64,000 bases of DNA, from NCBI GenBank assembly GCA_013399115.1, contig VXAA01004298.1, positions 409,460-473,459 of the forward strand, in the 5' to 3' direction. The notes under the pieces are model-generated. The model did not search any database and was not told the origin of the DNA. It saw only the letters and a program-made list of their open reading frames with translations. A program made the position numbers and the translations under genes. The DNA comes from Anseranas semipalmata. Taxonomy: Eukaryota > Chordata > Aves > Anseriformes > Anseranatidae. Below, piece after piece: positions 1-14,020 of the stretch. Each line of letters begins with the position of its first letter. The stretch's first letter is position 1.

Positions 1-391
1 ATATAATGGTGTATTTATTACATGAGGTGAATTCTGTCGTCTTTTCAATACTTAGAGCCAGATCAGCTTTTGCTATTAAACTGATGTATGGCATCTAAGT
101 CTTTAATGTATTTCTTCAGCTCCTTGTGCCTTAATGTGAGTTCTGTTTTAGTTCAAAAAAGGTAATTCTTTTGGAATGCTTTCAAATGACTTTAAATGTC
201 TTTTAAATGACCTTTTCAAAGGTCGTTCTTTTTAAAGACTAAAATAATCCTACTTACCCCAAAATGTCCCTTTATATACTCTTCTTTAAACGTATTCTGA
301 TTACTTCAAAATCTATAGGAATTAGCATATTAAACATAAAATCACCAATAAGCAGCATGTAATAATATGAATGGAAGTCTGGCTGTTAAAG

Positions 392-409
392 TTTTTTTTT
401 TTTTTTTTT
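392..409 (+). repeat. Poly-T run (18)
   Basis: Eighteen uninterrupted T residues in intron. No adjacent element body that would make it a retroposon tail is recognised. Confidence 0.95.
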
Positions 410-1235
410 GCTAGTTAACACCACTCTGTAGCTTAGGCAGTATATAGGATGAGGTTTATTCACTAGATGTTTCACAGAGATTTTTTTAAAATTCAAATCT
501 CAGGATTTCTTTTCTCCACCTAAATTAATGAAAAGCTGTTTTCTGTTAAGATTTCTGTTAAGATTTTCTAAAATACAGTAAAGGGACTCCCCCATAGGAA
601 GTTCTCCATTTCTTTGTAATGGCTTGTCCGAATTTGGCAGTATTTCTTCAGCAGCCTTTTGAAGTTGCCTGGTATGTTAGTAGGCTCCCTGCTGGCAGAG
701 CCTTGGTCTTGGATACAACAAAGCCAGTGAAGAAAAACTTCCTTGGAAATCGCCGGTAACAATTGTGGTTATAGAAATGGAGGCTGCAATACACAGTCAT
801 TTTAAACAGCTCTAAGTGCAGGTTTGTTGACAGCAGTGGTGCCTGCCACCTCCACCTGCCTCTTCCTACTGCCTTCCTTGTACCAGTACTAGCATGTCAT
901 CTGTCTTGCCTGGTAGCAAGTTGGGCTAGTGCACTGAGCCAGCTCAAAAGTAGCTTGGCAACCAAAAAAAGGGAAGTTTTCAAGTGCTTCAGTTCACTGA
1001 TCTTTCTCATCGTGCTGCTGCATGACGACTGGTTTTAAGGCAAGGACATGCATATGGAAGTTTCATGGTCGTCCATAATTGGATTGGATTAGTTAAATTG
1101 AAGCCTCTGTGTGCCGCATGAAATTCACTTATGAAAAGTAGTCTTTTTTTTTTTAAGAATGTTTACTAGTTTTAGCTCCTGTGTATCACAAGACATTCTG
1201 TTTAGGGCAGATGCCTCAAAATTAAGCTCAGTGAC

Positions 1236-1290
1236 TTCAGTTAGATCATGCTGTTTAGTTTTGCAACTGTTCAGTTAGGTCATGCTGTTT
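1236..1290 (+). repeat. Short spaced direct duplication (21 bp, unit offset 34 bp)
   Basis: The 21-mer at 1236-1256 recurs at 1270-1290 with one mismatch (ttagatcatg versus ttaggtcatg). The offset of 34 bp looks like one and a half copies of a 34-bp tandem unit. No function is evident. Confidence 0.7.
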
Positions 1291-3904
1291 TGTACCGTGA
1301 ACTGAGTTCAGGAGGAGTGGGTGTTTCTGCAGCATATGAACGCCTTGCAATGGCAAGGAGCTGATCAGATGCGACAGGCCCACATGGACCACACTGTCTG
1401 CTAAGGAATGCAAAAAAAAATTCTGAAGAATGTCACTAGTATGACCTAGGGGTAAATGTCTTCCTCATCTGAGATCTCATGATCAGCCTGTCCTTGAGCA
1501 TGGCAGCAAAATGCAGTAGGTAGAGAGCTTTTGAAAGGCAGATTATGTATATCAGCTCAGAGTATTTTTCTGCTCTTTTGGATGCTATGACCTGACTGAT
1601 ACCTCAGGGAAATCCATCTGCCCCCTCAAAATGAAGCCTCTCTCCATGTTTTGTCCAGACATCTGTGCACTAGGGGCAGAAAGATCCCTTGAAGTCACTA
1701 GCTGAAGCCTTGAACCATGGTGTTTAATTGCAGGCATTGCCTTAAATCTGAGCTGCAGTGCTATGTGCATTTGCCAGGCTGTGCAAGGACTGTGAAGAGA
1801 GAGATTGAATAGGGGAAAGTCCACAAGCTCACAGATTCCAAAGGCGCATGGAATTACCCATACCCACCCAGTCTGGCCTGCCTATCTGATTTCCTCAGGA
1901 ATCTTGAAGCTCCTATTCTTATTTCCCCTGCTCCCCAACTTTTTCTTTTTTTTTTAAACAGGTATTTGTATTTAAAGGTTTGTCAGTGTCTCATTTTATG
2001 GTCTCTTCAAACTGTATATCCATGGTATTTTGGTGTGATAGAGATTTTTTCCCTTGTCCTACTTCCATTTCGGATTGGGTTATTTTTTCTTAAAAATTTA
2101 GAGAATCAGGAGAGAAATACAACTACAGAAGAATGAATAGAATTAAGATAATCACTTGCAATAACAGAAAATATGATGTCTAAAAGAGGTCCAAATTCAG
2201 ATGCAGTGTACTGACTACTTTCTATCAGCAGATTATAAAACAAATGATTTTCTTTCATTTTATCTAGAAAGTCAATTTTGGACTTGGAAAAGTTTTGCTG
2301 AAGTTGTTAGCAGTTTAGAAGAAGCTTCAGACAACTGTAGACTGTTCTTCTGCTGAGTCTTGCAGCTTAACTCTGAAAAGTGTAGTACTTAGTTAAAGTT
2401 TGCTGTATTACGGAGTAATAATGACCTTGTCTATATCTAAATGATCTAATTGTCTTGGTGCAAATGAAAATATGTATATGTTGTCCAGATAGGAAATTGG
2501 ATCACTGTGATGGGTATCTTTAAAAGAGGGATAAATTAGGGCCTTTTCATACTTCAAACCAGGAATTTCCTGGATTGACATTCATTAATAATACATGTTC
2601 CCAGTGATCGGGTCTCGCTTCTTATCAACCATTTCACTTTCATATTCAAAAGAGCTAATTTCTAAAAAATCTTACTAGCTGTAAGGTTATAATACCATGA
2701 GACTGCTGCCATAAATTCAGCAGTGATGAGAGCAGTTCTTGATGGCCTCTGTCATTAAGGTGATAAGAGGTCTTTGACAGGGAAACTGGGACTGAAGTTG
2801 ATGATTCCCAGTCTTCCCATTTTCACCTTTCCCATTGGTGTTATTATGCTTTTCCACTCCTTCCACAGAAGACCAAAAGGAGCAATCTCATCTGCGGTTG
2901 TACCTCGTTCATTTTATTTTGGGGAGCTGTAGTTACTTCAAAGGTTTACTTAGGCATCTTTCTTCTTCTCCAGGATTGTTCTGTTTCCACCACACACCTA
3001 TCCTATCTGGTCTGCAGGAGTGTTTAATTTCACCAGATGTCTTTCATACCAGTTCTGCATCCTTTGTTCCTACACAGCTTACAGCTTATACAAGCTTTTC
3101 TGTACCATTTATGCAGCTCTATCAAAAGTCTCCATTTGCTGCATTGTACTTGCATATTGTTCTATGTGTATAATTTTTTAAAATATATGATTTTATATAA
3201 ATTCTAGTTTTTGTGAGTACATAGTTCAGCATGTATACATATGGTTAGCTGTGTTGCAAAGTGGTGGTTGTTGGCTATGCCAGTATTAGTCTTAAATGTT
3301 GCTAAGTGCATATACACAGTTTGCAATTTAATTTTTTCATATGCTTGTCTCTGGGTTAAATAGAAGCAGATACTAACTATATCTTGCTTTAGTATGCAAC
3401 TTCTTGTGTGCAACAGCCCTCTGCTGTGACTACTTCTTGTTGTATTACACTTTCAGTATGCAAAAATTTTAGTATGAAATACTAAATTAATACCACAACG
3501 ATGTTTTTTTGTTCTTTATGTTCTAAATAATTGGGGGGGTTGGAGGCAGGGTGTTGTGATTCAGAGATCTTTTATGTGATATATTGGTCTAGGATTGAGA
3601 TTGGCAGAGGAACATGGATTAAATACTTCACATCTTTACAAGTTCCAAAAATGTTACTAACACCTTTTCATGTGTATAAACTATAAGCTTGTTACAAAAA
3701 AAAAAGATGAAATGTGAACAATATAATTTGAAAAGCACAGGGGATGTATGAAAAGCACATGATACAGTGTTACAATTAAATGTCACCAATTTAACATTGC
3801 ATCACAGAAATATTAGTAGCCTTGAAAGTAAGTGTCTGTACCATAATGAAATAAAATTTAGTAAAAGCTTAATCTTGGTCATATTAGCATTGTATTATGT
3901 GGAT

Positions 3905-4115
3905 TTGTAACAGAGTCACAAATGGTTGGGGTTTCAAAAGACAATGTCATTCAGTTCAACCCTTTGCAATGACTACAGAATCATCTTTGTCTGCAGTAAT
4001 GCCATTATTATTATCTTAATGTATTTTTGAACACATATAATGAAGGTGTCTTCACCATTCATTAAACAGTTTATTCCATTCTAAACAACATAGTTTGGGT
4101 GTTATAACTCAAGCT
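3905..4115 (-). mobile_element. Probable old CR1 LINE 3'-end fragment
   Basis: The + strand reads like the reverse complement of a CR1 3' untranslated end. It has 'aatggttggggttt' followed by 'tcattcagttcaaccc', then a stretch resembling the 'gtctccaccac ... cagcctgttccagt' part of CR1 tails (tgtcttcaccattcattaaacagtttattccatt). It is strongly diverged, with no open frame. Identification rests on word order only. Confidence 0.45.
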
Positions 4116-7100
4116 TCTGTCAGAATAAGCCCATGTATTTCAAAGGACGTACCTTGGTCAGCACAGCTGCCTTAGCTTAGATGGATTTTATTTGATTATT
4201 TATTTATTTTATTAGTGCATGGTGTATCACTTTGGATTAAAATGATATTAAGAGTAGTTATAATGTATAACATTAAAATGGAGTTACAGAGTATGCAAGT
4301 CTGTTCTTATAACCCGAAATTCTTAGATACCACTCTAGAAGAAGTTGCACATGCTTATTTTTAAATCACAAGTAGTGCAAACTATTCTTTGGTCTCAAAG
4401 AGTGAGATGAAGTAAAGAAATACTGAAGAAAGACCATGTAGTCACTAGCTAGATTTCATATTCACTCTGTATACCAGTATTGCCCTATGTGGAAGTGGTA
4501 GCTGTTTCTGATTTTTCAACCATACTTCACTTATGCTTCTGACTTCCATTATGCCTTCATATTTAGCTGAATTCCCACAATTGAAAAATCTAAATCCTCT
4601 GGGAGCAAACTATACACATCGCACTGACTTTCATGGCAGGTGATCAGATTATGGGGGATGATGAAAAACTCGAGATACACACCACTTGCCACAACTCTGT
4701 AATTATTCTGCCGTGGGAGGACTCATCTTAACTTCTTGGTAAAGATGGACATCTTCAGAGCAAAAATTTTTATTCCCAGTAATAAAAATAAACTAGCCTG
4801 GAGGCTAGTTCAATCTAACTTAGTGTTACTGGATACCTGGATATAATATTGAATAGTATTCTCACGAGGGTAGAGATCAAGGATTAATTGCTTTTACTTT
4901 GTGGCTTTCTCAGTTTTAATCAAAATTAAATGAACACAATCAAAACGAATCTCAAGCTATGCTGACAGGCATGGAGGAAAATTAAAAGGCAGACAGAGAA
5001 GAATTAGTGAATTACCCTACATGACAAAAAATTTTTCCCTACCAGAAGAGTAATTGTTGCTTTGCTGCTTTACTTTTTAGTTTTGTTTCTACTTTTCTTT
5101 TTCTTTTTTTTTGCTTTAACACCGTCGCTTTTTTGGAACATTAACCTAAGGTGAGGAGGGTATGCCTATGCCTTTGCTGCTTGACTGGTAGCACTGATGT
5201 CAGGATTTAAATGTGCGTGAGAATTCTTTTCTTTGTATAACCTTCTTACTTTAAATAGGGACACGAGGAGTCTGCTGAAAATTTATCATTTATTATCTGT
5301 TAAAAGGATAGTTTTTTTTTTCTTAGTCAACAGCTCCTTACCTTTACCTACAAAGATTAAAAGAATCAATAGTCTATTTCTCTGAATTGGAAATGATAAA
5401 TTTTCACTCTTTGAACATGAGTGGAATTTCAGATTTGCGTGATGGGCAGTATAGTTCCTCTATTTAAGAAAAGGTGTCAGTTAATACATTATAATATATG
5501 TGGTCTAATCAAAGACCCAAACCTATTAAAATCAAAGCAAGAGATCCCTATGGTATAAGTAGATTTTAGATCAGGTTCTTGAAGTTCACTTTGGAAGAGA
5601 GTAGTAAAAAACTGAATTCAGTTTTTCAGGATATTTTATAAAGAGATACAACAAATTTTTTGAGATTCTATCTTTCTTCCGTTTTTCAAAATGCTTTGTT
5701 TTTTTCTCATAATGAAAAAAGTACTTTTGTGAAAAGAGTCAACGAACCAAGAAAGTGATTAAATGTTAGGAGGATATGAGGGAATTGAATTTGCAATAAC
5801 TGGTTTTATATAAAACTAATGTATTTTATATCATCAGGTGTTGTGTTATTAATGGAAACTTTAATATACATGGCATGTTTTTAAAGTGGGATTAGTGTCA
5901 AGGATCAGGGGACTTTTTGTCCAGGTTATGAAAAATACTCTGAAGGGGTCCAGAAGTTGACTCAAACTCTATGCTCTTATGGAAAAAGCTTGTTTTAGTT
6001 TAGTGCGTGTTTTGGATAGAATTATAAATTGTTCAATTAAAGTAAATTTAAAAGGTAAATAACAAGGAAAAAGTTGGTATAACAATTTTAAAGAAAAATG
6101 TGGGATTGTATTCCTGAACTTTTAATGGTAGGTGTTTTTTCTCAAAAAGTGAGAATTATTTGATAGCCTTGTGACAGTCCAAGTGAAGTACCAGAATATT
6201 ATTATACTTACTGAGGAGATTGTTATGTACATATTTTACAATTACAGTTTTGTTTTCATATTGTCTGTGTACGCAAATGATGGTGATGATAAACAGCCAT
6301 CTTACAAACAGATACCCATTTGTTATCAAAGGGAGGCCCCTGGGGTCTTAATTCTGTAATCAAGTTTAGCACTGACTCTACTGGGAGCATATGAGCTCTA
6401 AAGGGTAGGTTTCTGTAAAATGCTTTTTCAAACATGATGCATTTATTCAGAAAGCAAATACACTGAGACATTGAATTTGACCTTGGAAAGAGCTGTAAAA
6501 AGACCATTAATAAGCATATAGAACAAGGATGGGGCCTCAGTAGGTTACTGCAATAGCCTGTCCTGTGGGAGAAGAGGACAGCAGGCAGTTGGGAACCCAT
6601 GAAAATGCTGTTGGTAAGCAAGGAGTCTGTGTTTTACCATACCGTCATAGCAAAAATACACCAAGTACTATGAACCGAGAAGTGAAGATGAAGGAGACTG
6701 TAGGAAAATACCTGATGGTTTTGATTGTACCAATGGAAGTCTTGAATTCCTTGAAGCTTTCAACATTCTCCTTTACAGCCTTTTTATGAAGAATGTGAAG
6801 ACTGAATGTTTTAATTTCATGTGAATGTATGAGGTGACTGTTTCATTCAAAATTGCTCGCTTACTAGGAGCTAAGATCTTTGTGTAGCCAAAAAAAAAGT
6901 TTTTATGTTCTGAAATTACATGATATTTGGGTTTCTTTGAAAAATATATCAATATTAAAAAGCACTAAATAAGCACTCGTTCTCCCTAATTATTACATTT
7001 GATTGCTGATGAAAAATGTACCTTTTCTTTTTTCCATACCATTTTAGAAATCTGTTCTTCCCACTGATCTTTCTAAAAGGCAAAAGTAATGCAAGTGAAA

Positions 7101-8465
7101 ATCTGAAGAGAGAAGAAAGGATTTAAAATATCCTATTTTTCAAATGAAATGGCATCTACTTATTTCACGTTTGTGGAGACCTGTTTTACAGAAACAAATG
7201 AACCTTCCCAGTACCACTGAAATGTGTTATTTCTGAGAATTGTCACATGAAGTAATTGTTCTGCACTCCAGAGGGAGTAGAGCTGAGGTTGAAGCCAGTG
7301 AACTTACTGTAATTTAAAAGTGAAATTTAATGCCTCTGAGTGTTATGTCTGTAATTCTCCATGTAAAGTCAGGGGTTAAAGCTTTATCATGTCATTTTTC
7401 CTAATATTTAAAGTATCTGTTGCCACATTTTCTAATTCAGAAGTCCTTTTGACCAGCTGAATATTTGTTTGCATAAAAATTGATTATGTGCTTTAAAATT
7501 TGCTTGAAATTATATACATTTTAAGATAATGAGTTTGTTGCTTTCTTGTGCCATGAATTTATGAACTAGCTTGTGGTGAAAACAACACACTGCCTGAAAA
7601 TAGCTTCCGTTTCATGAGGTATATATTACTTACATTGAATGTTACATAAATTGATTTCTCTCTCTTTCCTTTCCATTACTTCTGTATCTTCAGTCTCGCA
7701 GTGATAGGAAGGAGTATTTGAAGTTTTGTTGCAAAGGAGTTTGATCTGTACTTCTTTGAGGACCTTCTGTGTGTGATGGATTTTCTGGCTGCTTTCTCTC
7801 TTTACTCATTGTATTCCATGTGTTGGGTGTCCTTTGCTTTGACTTGTGAAGTATGAAGGGAGATACAGTAGTACCAGTGTGCAAAGCAAAGTAGCACCAG
7901 AAAAAAAGTCACAGTACATTGTGGGTAACACACAGGTTAATATCAAGCTGACTAAAAATTTACGATTTCTGTTTGATTCAATAAAACAAGGGTAAGCTTC
8001 CTTGGTAAGTCCAAGTGACAGTTCTGGTACTCTCTAGTTTTAAAGAATGAGCATCAATCTTTAAATAATGTTCTCTCAGTTCAGGCTGAAAGCAGATAGC
8101 AGGAGTCTCTGGTGAATAGTAGTTTTAACTTGGAGTGAGGATATTCAACCTGATTCCTTGGGTGATATTGCTATTGAAATCAGTGGCAAGTTTTACAACT
8201 ATTGCCCCTGCCCCTTTTTAAGGTTTTTCTTGTTCTTTGTTATACTGTATAATGGTCCACAGCTTACATGCACACCAAATGCATTTTTGTCACTGTGATA
8301 AAAATAACAAATGTGCTCCTACTTACAACCAGCCATGTTACTGCTATAATGCTTTTTTGAATAACATTTTAATCAATGCAACTGTCAATTTGCCAGAAAG
8401 AAAAATTACAGCTTTTATCTTTTTTGTGCTCATTGAATTTTGTTTATTTGTTTTTTTCTTCATAG

Positions 8466-8617
8466 TGATTCCAGAGTTTATTAGTCAAGTAAATATTGCA
8501 TTGGAGAGCTTAAGCAAGAACACAGTGCATCTATTTGATGATAACCAGTTTGTGGATGTTTCTAAGAAGGTCTATGATACAATTCATAACATCAGATGCT
8601 CAGTCATGATGATTCGG
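8466..8617 (+). CDS. CTNNA3: CTNNA3 internal exon: end of the M (middle) domain of alpha-T-catenin
   Basis: This exon encodes 50 whole codons after a 2-nt split codon, so the preceding intron is phase 1 and the last residue is a complete Arg. The peptide runs from IPEFISQVNIALESL through FDDNQFVDVSKKVYD to CSVMMIR. That matches the last helices of the vinculin-family M domain of alpha-catenins, just before the conserved TPEEL linker. The acceptor is a pyrimidine-rich tract ending cttcatag and the donor is CGG followed by gtaagt, a full consensus. The open frame starts upstream at 8237, but that part is intron. Alpha-catenins link cadherin-bound beta-catenin to F-actin. Alpha-T-catenin is the isoform of cardiac intercalated discs and testis (family knowledge). 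I chose the alpha-T paralogue mainly from the downstream exon. The preceding coding exon lies outside the window. Confidence 0.93.
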
Positions 8618-11600
8618 GTAAGTTTTTGATTTGTTCATTTAAAATTTATTTCTAAGATAGTTCAGGGCATTGGGGCATTTTCAGGAGAATTTAGAACTAT
8701 ATATGTCAACTATGCCCCAAAACTCATATCCAGATGTAACTGATTTGGGGATTTTGGTTTAGTAGGGGACACATGATTCAACTCAAGGAGGCTGAATCCT
8801 GTTGTGTGGAGAGCAAGAGTACCAGATCAGAATGTTGCAGAAAAACATATTTTGTTCTTTAAAAATGGTCACGTATGTTGGGTTGATAAAAATCTTCATT
8901 CACATCATTGATGATCAGCTTGTGGCTACAAACCCAAGTCTGTTTGTAGCTCTGCCCTTAACCTTACTCAGTGGAATGTAGGAACAGAGAGTACATTCAG
9001 GTGTGATCCTGGAAATTTCTTGTTGAAGTTCTGCAGCTTCGTACCAGAACACTGAACAGCCTGATGTCTGTAAAACTGATAAAATCAGTGTGCTTATCCT
9101 AGTATTTATTCTGTAGTTCAAGCAAACACTTCAGAACAGCTTATTTTTAAAATTTGAAACAGAATTTTGTCAGATGCAGAATTTCACCCAAATACTTTGT
9201 CTTCAAATCCCATTTCAGATTATACAAGATAAGCACTGAATTGCAGTACCCGTATGTTCAGTAAATATTTGGAAAAAAAAAATACTAATAAAAGCATAGA
9301 TACATTTTCTGAGAAAGATTGTTCAGTTTGGAAGCAAGACATAAACAGGTTATTCTTTCTTTTAAATGTAAAATACATTACAGGCTAATATGGAAAATAT
9401 TATTGAGTCTTTTCTTACTCTATTACAATGCACAAGTTAGTTTAAGGAGGAATTCAAATGTGCAGAATATTGTAAGTATATCATCCTTCCTGCAATTGTC
9501 AGCAAATTATTTATATACTGAAGAAAGATCCTGAAACACTGTTACAGGGTTCACTGTGCTTTTACTTCACCTACAATGATTTTTGATTGGTTGCCAACAA
9601 ATTAGTCTTAAATGATTCTGTTTTGGAACGATTGTCAATATATTTTTTATTTGGTTGTCATGCATGTAGCCAGGCATAAAAAATTAGATAATGATTTAGG
9701 TTAGCTGGAGAGTTCACCAAAGCCTGGCATGCTTGTCTTGTTCAGCACCTAACTACATGAAGCAAGATGCAGACAGTACCATCTAATTTCATTGCAACTG
9801 CCTGAAAAAAGTTCTATCCCTGCTTTGTTAGTTTTCATTTCTCCAGCATTCTTCCTTTAATTTGTGTTTCTTAGCAGATTTAGGAGTTTCCTAATCCTGT
9901 TTGAATTATGTTTGGTTTATACCGCATGTATTCAAGGAAACTTCATGTGTCTGCTTGTCTTCTGTTTGTGCCTGTCACTGTTACTTTTGAGAAGGCTTCT
10001 GTAGTTACGGCATCTCCCAGATGTTCACTTTTCATGCCATCCTGCCTTGGTGATGGAAGCAACATCTTCATTTGCTGCTCCTTTAAACTGTATGTTTTGA
10101 GAGTAGTGCAAGCTGGAAACATTTCTGCTCAAAAAGACATTTTTGGTGATGTGTTTTCACAGACAGGTGCTTTAAATGATGTAGTTTATCTACTAACTGG
10201 AGAATTGCAAAACCTTTTTTGGTACACCTCAGGAAAAAGAGTTTTACAACCAATACTTCCAGGATCGACCAGGAAAGGCGAACGTCTGACAAGAAAGTCA
10301 TGTCTATGTGATGAGAGTCACTGCTATTGCAGTATGTTTCATTAGTGGAGTTTTGAATGCTATCCTCTTCTCTGTAAGGTAGCAGTCAGTCTTTGGAAAT
10401 GGTAGATGAAGGAGCAGATGCTAAAGTTTGCCTCCTTCACACTTCAACTGTTCTGGTAGGTGATCTCAGTACTTCTTGTGGTTAGACTGTGGATGATGTT
10501 ATCAGTATGCAGATGTTACTTGATAGGTTTAATTCCAGCCCTAGTAGGTCTGGAAGTAATTCTAGGGTGAAGCTCTGTGCCTCAGAATGAAAAAAACGTC
10601 GGACCCTTTCCTTGCAAACTAGACAGCAACCCAAATGTCTAGGACACTAGGAAGGTCATTGTATTCTTTTCCTCTGCCTCCCTTAATTGAGGAGTCCTAC
10701 TCAGGGAAAACCAAATGCCAGCATATGTAAGTGATACGAGGGTCCTTGTAAGTGAAAAGTTTCGTGAGTCTGCCCCTCCTTCTTATCTGCTGATGGAGAC
10801 CTCTGTGCTTATCCCAGGCTCAGAATGGCCCACTTCAGAGGGTTGTACTCACTGTCTGTGTTCCTACACTTTGTAGAATGTTGTTGCCCATAGCAGGAGT
10901 AGTTCATATAGGATGGACGTATCTAGCAAAACAAACCAAATTGAAAATGATACTCTGTTAGGTCTTCTGGTCTGTTCCTGTTTCAGTGAACACAGCCTAA
11001 GACTTTTTGTTAGGACATCAGACTTTTTTTCTAGATCAGTTAAACTTCGTTTAATACCTGCATTATTCATCCCATTTTAACTCAGTGACTCGGATTGCCA
11101 TGGTTTTTTTTTTGTTGTTTTGTTTTGTTTTTTAATATTACAAAGTTGTTTCTACCTGTTCCTCAGTTAGATCTGAATCTCCCATATAACCAGTCTTATT
11201 GGGTTTGAACTCCAGGTGATGTGGTTATGACTGAGCCTTCTGTTACAAAGTTTTTCCTTTTGGGGAAATGCACTGAGGAGTGTAACAAAGCTTCCTTCAC
11301 AATCTCTATGAAGACACAGTTACCTCCTCTGCAGGTAACTCTGAGTGTATATTCTCACAGTCCTCTGTGACATGTGTATGTATGTGGACAGTCACTGAAA
11401 CAAGAAAAGGATGTAACATCCCGTGTACTTCTTTCTGAATCATGAGGGGAAAATACTTTGATCTGAAGAGACTATACATATGCATAATACATAATAAGTG
11501 CATGTGTAAGTGTATATTAAATGTGTAAAATCGTAAGTCACTGTGCAGCACCTAAATGAACAGTATTAGCATGAAGATTTCTATCAGTGCTGTCTTCTAC

Positions 11601-12840
11601 TTCTGCTTTGCAAGTGCAATTTGACAAGGCAGAAAAAAACCAAAGTATTAGAAATTACCCTGTTGGCAGCACCTGAAGCTGTGGGTAGCAAAGAGCAGAT
11701 AACCCTCCTCCTCCTTTGAAGTGAAGAAGTTGTGGCCAATTGGATGACAGCCTGCCTCCACCTGTATTGAAACTCTCATTATCCTAAACAATATATGTGT
11801 ATGGCTTTGAAACCAGTGTGGCTTGAAATGCATTAAACTCTATTTGGATGTATTCAGCAGTCCAGCAATTGAAAAGTCATGACAAAAGCTCAGGAGATGG
11901 AAAAAGAAAGAGTTTAATTAATTAAAAAGGACATGTGCAGCTTTCTACTTTATGAATACCATTTTTCAGAGACTGTCAGGAGAGGGTTTTTTTGAGTTTT
12001 GGTGAAATGAGTCAACTATTCTACCATCCCTTGGATATACTGCCTGCCAGCACAGAGAGAGAGCTGAGAAAACCCTGGCATTCATTTTTTGAGCACAGAT
12101 TTATTTGCATTCCATATTAGATACATTCCAGACAATGTCAGTTTCATTTCAGTCTGCTTATAAGAAGCTTTAGTAAATCTGATGGTTACTCAGACCTACA
12201 CTGCTACCACAGCAGCCAAGGTGAGGAAATAAAAGCATTCTGGGGCCAACGTATAGGGACTTACTGATACACTGCCAAAGAACAATGTGCTGCTGATTAC
12301 AGGGGATTTCAAGACTGAATCAAGGAGAGAAATCGTTGATCAAAATATAATTGGGAAATGTAAATCAACAAGGACACTGATTCACAGGGGGGCTTTTTTC
12401 AACATCAGAATAAAAGCAAAAACTCAGCAGATCAGTTTCTCGGGAAGCATTTCAAGCACGTAATTACACAGAGAGAGAATGTTTTTTTAAATAGAGTTCC
12501 TAACTGTCAAATGCTTCCAAATACTGTTATTATTGCAAATTATCAGATATGCCTTTCAAAGTCCAAGCCTAACCATAGATACATAAAACATTAATTCCGG
12601 TCCTACAGGTATAATGTGCATAACACTTGAGAGCTACTAAATAGTAGATGGTGGGCTGCACTGATGAGCTCTGGTAGAAATGCCTCTGGAACTGCAGGAT
12701 ACTTCCTTTAAGATGGCCTTCATGGTTTCACTTGGCAAGGATGAATTCCTCCAGTGGTAGCTGTTGATTTGAAATCATCAGCTATTTGATCCAGGGCATA
12801 TAGCTGCATGTGCTTATTAGAGTACACATTCCTTGTTCCC

Positions 12841-12862
12841 TTTTTTTTTTTTTTTTTTTTTT
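12841..12862 (+). repeat. Poly-T run (22), longest homopolymer in the window
   Basis: Twenty-two uninterrupted T. If it were the poly-A tail of a - strand retrocopy, the body would lie just above 12862. No coding remnant is visible there. Confidence 0.95.
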
Positions 12863-13699
12863 GACTCTTTCAGCTGATTTTTTTGAATTGTAAAGCCTTT
12901 GGGAGCTTGATTTTGCACAGGAATGTCTGGATAGTGTATTGATCAGAGTGTTGCTGTTACAGAAATAGATTAGGGTAGATAAGATAATTTAAGACAAGAA
13001 TATATGGAAGAGTCAGAAGAAAAGGTTGACGGTTTTTGAGACAGTATTAAATTTTGCATAATGTTAAAAAAAACTTCTTTTAAAAAAATGGAGCTTCTAT
13101 ATGAAAATGTAGTTTGTTAAATAATATGAGACATCTGGATTGAAGTAACAGCTAATAATATCCATTAGGATATTAAACATAATGCAGAGAGGTAGTGACT
13201 TCAAATGAATAATAACTACTGATAGTTGAAGCAGTAATAAAGTCATCCTAACAGAAGTACACAAAGAACAGTGGAATAGAATTTTCCAAGTCTTAATTTT
13301 CATTCTTTGGAATTCTTTGGTTTTATTAGAGGGTAAACAGGTGAACTGCCTTGAGTTTTCTAGAGAGGAAGAAGAGGGCAAAATGTTCATATACACTATA
13401 TGTGCTTTTAATCATCTATGTTAATGGAAACAGTGAACGAGGAACCTGTATTCCCTAATTTTATGACAAGTAGAAAATTTATTTTTGAGATTGCAGTTCT
13501 TGGCTAATACAATATATCCTTCATTTTGACACATTTCTTAAAAATATTTTCTGCTGAATGTGTATTCCACGTGCAGTTTCTTTCACAATTCCAGCATGGA
13601 GATTGCAGATTCCATCAGAGTTTACAGTGTTAAGGCCTTTTGTATTTTTCTTTTGCAGATCGTACATTTATTACCACTGAGCAGCCATTCTCTGTACCA

Positions 13700-14020
13700 T
13701 GTTCGTCAGCAGCAGCCCCCCCACCCCAAAAGCTGAGGCAAAGCATTCATTTTGGTTTTGTGTCATACCTAGATAATTTTATTTCAGTTAGATTCTCTCT
13801 CTATCCCCAGTCCATTCCTTATCTTTCTATTTCTTTAGCTAATCAATCTTTCACTGTGGATTTTAATTTCCTTTGCAAAATCAAACTCAATTTAGCTACA
13901 GATACAGATGTCTACAGTATGACCTTTAATGTTTTGGCTACCTCAGAATACCCTTGAGATGGATTCCCTTTTTCTCCTTCCTTTGATTGCAAATTCTGGG
14001 TAGTATTTCACTGCATTTTT
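13700..14020 (-). mobile_element. Possible ancient CR1/L3-type LINE scrap
   Basis: The + strand shows 'aaaagctgaggcaaagcattcatttt' followed by a T-rich tract. This resembles a phrase common in ancient CR1/L3 copies, and a related phrase (ggctgatgcaaaagttgcattaaa) occurs in the fragment near 39.5 kb. An open frame at 13640-13957 on the + strand overlaps it but has no recognisable domain. The evidence is weak and a profile search would be needed. Confidence 0.25.

Larger units (their letters stand above)
1..8465 (+). other. CTNNA3: CTNNA3 intron, 3' portion (upstream of first visible exon)
   Basis: This is AT-rich non-coding DNA ending in the pyrimidine-rich acceptor before 8466. No conserved peptide appears in any frame. 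The short open frames at 568-762, 1585-1824, 2835-3173, 6171-6359 and 6256-6621 have no recognisable domain. Visible structure is limited to an 18-T run (392-409), a 34-bp spaced duplication (1236-1290) and a probable old CR1 scrap (3905-4115). Confidence 0.85.

Noticed and set aside
8237..8465. Open frame upstream of the first exon, starting with Met at 8237
   Set aside because: Only the part after the cttcatag acceptor matches alpha-catenin; the upstream residues are T-rich intron read through by chance.
9908..10345. 145-codon + strand frame
   Set aside because: No recognisable domain, no flanking splice sites that fit CTNNA3, and a second open frame on the opposite strand over the same bases; treated as chance.
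12841..13100. Retrocopy body next to the T22 run
   Set aside because: No coding remnant or target-site duplication is visible above the run.
13640..13957. 105-codon frame preceded by an acceptor-like cttttgcag
   Set aside because: The peptide does not match any alpha-catenin segment, and the flanking CTNNA3 exons already join directly in phase; it also overlaps a possible old LINE scrap.
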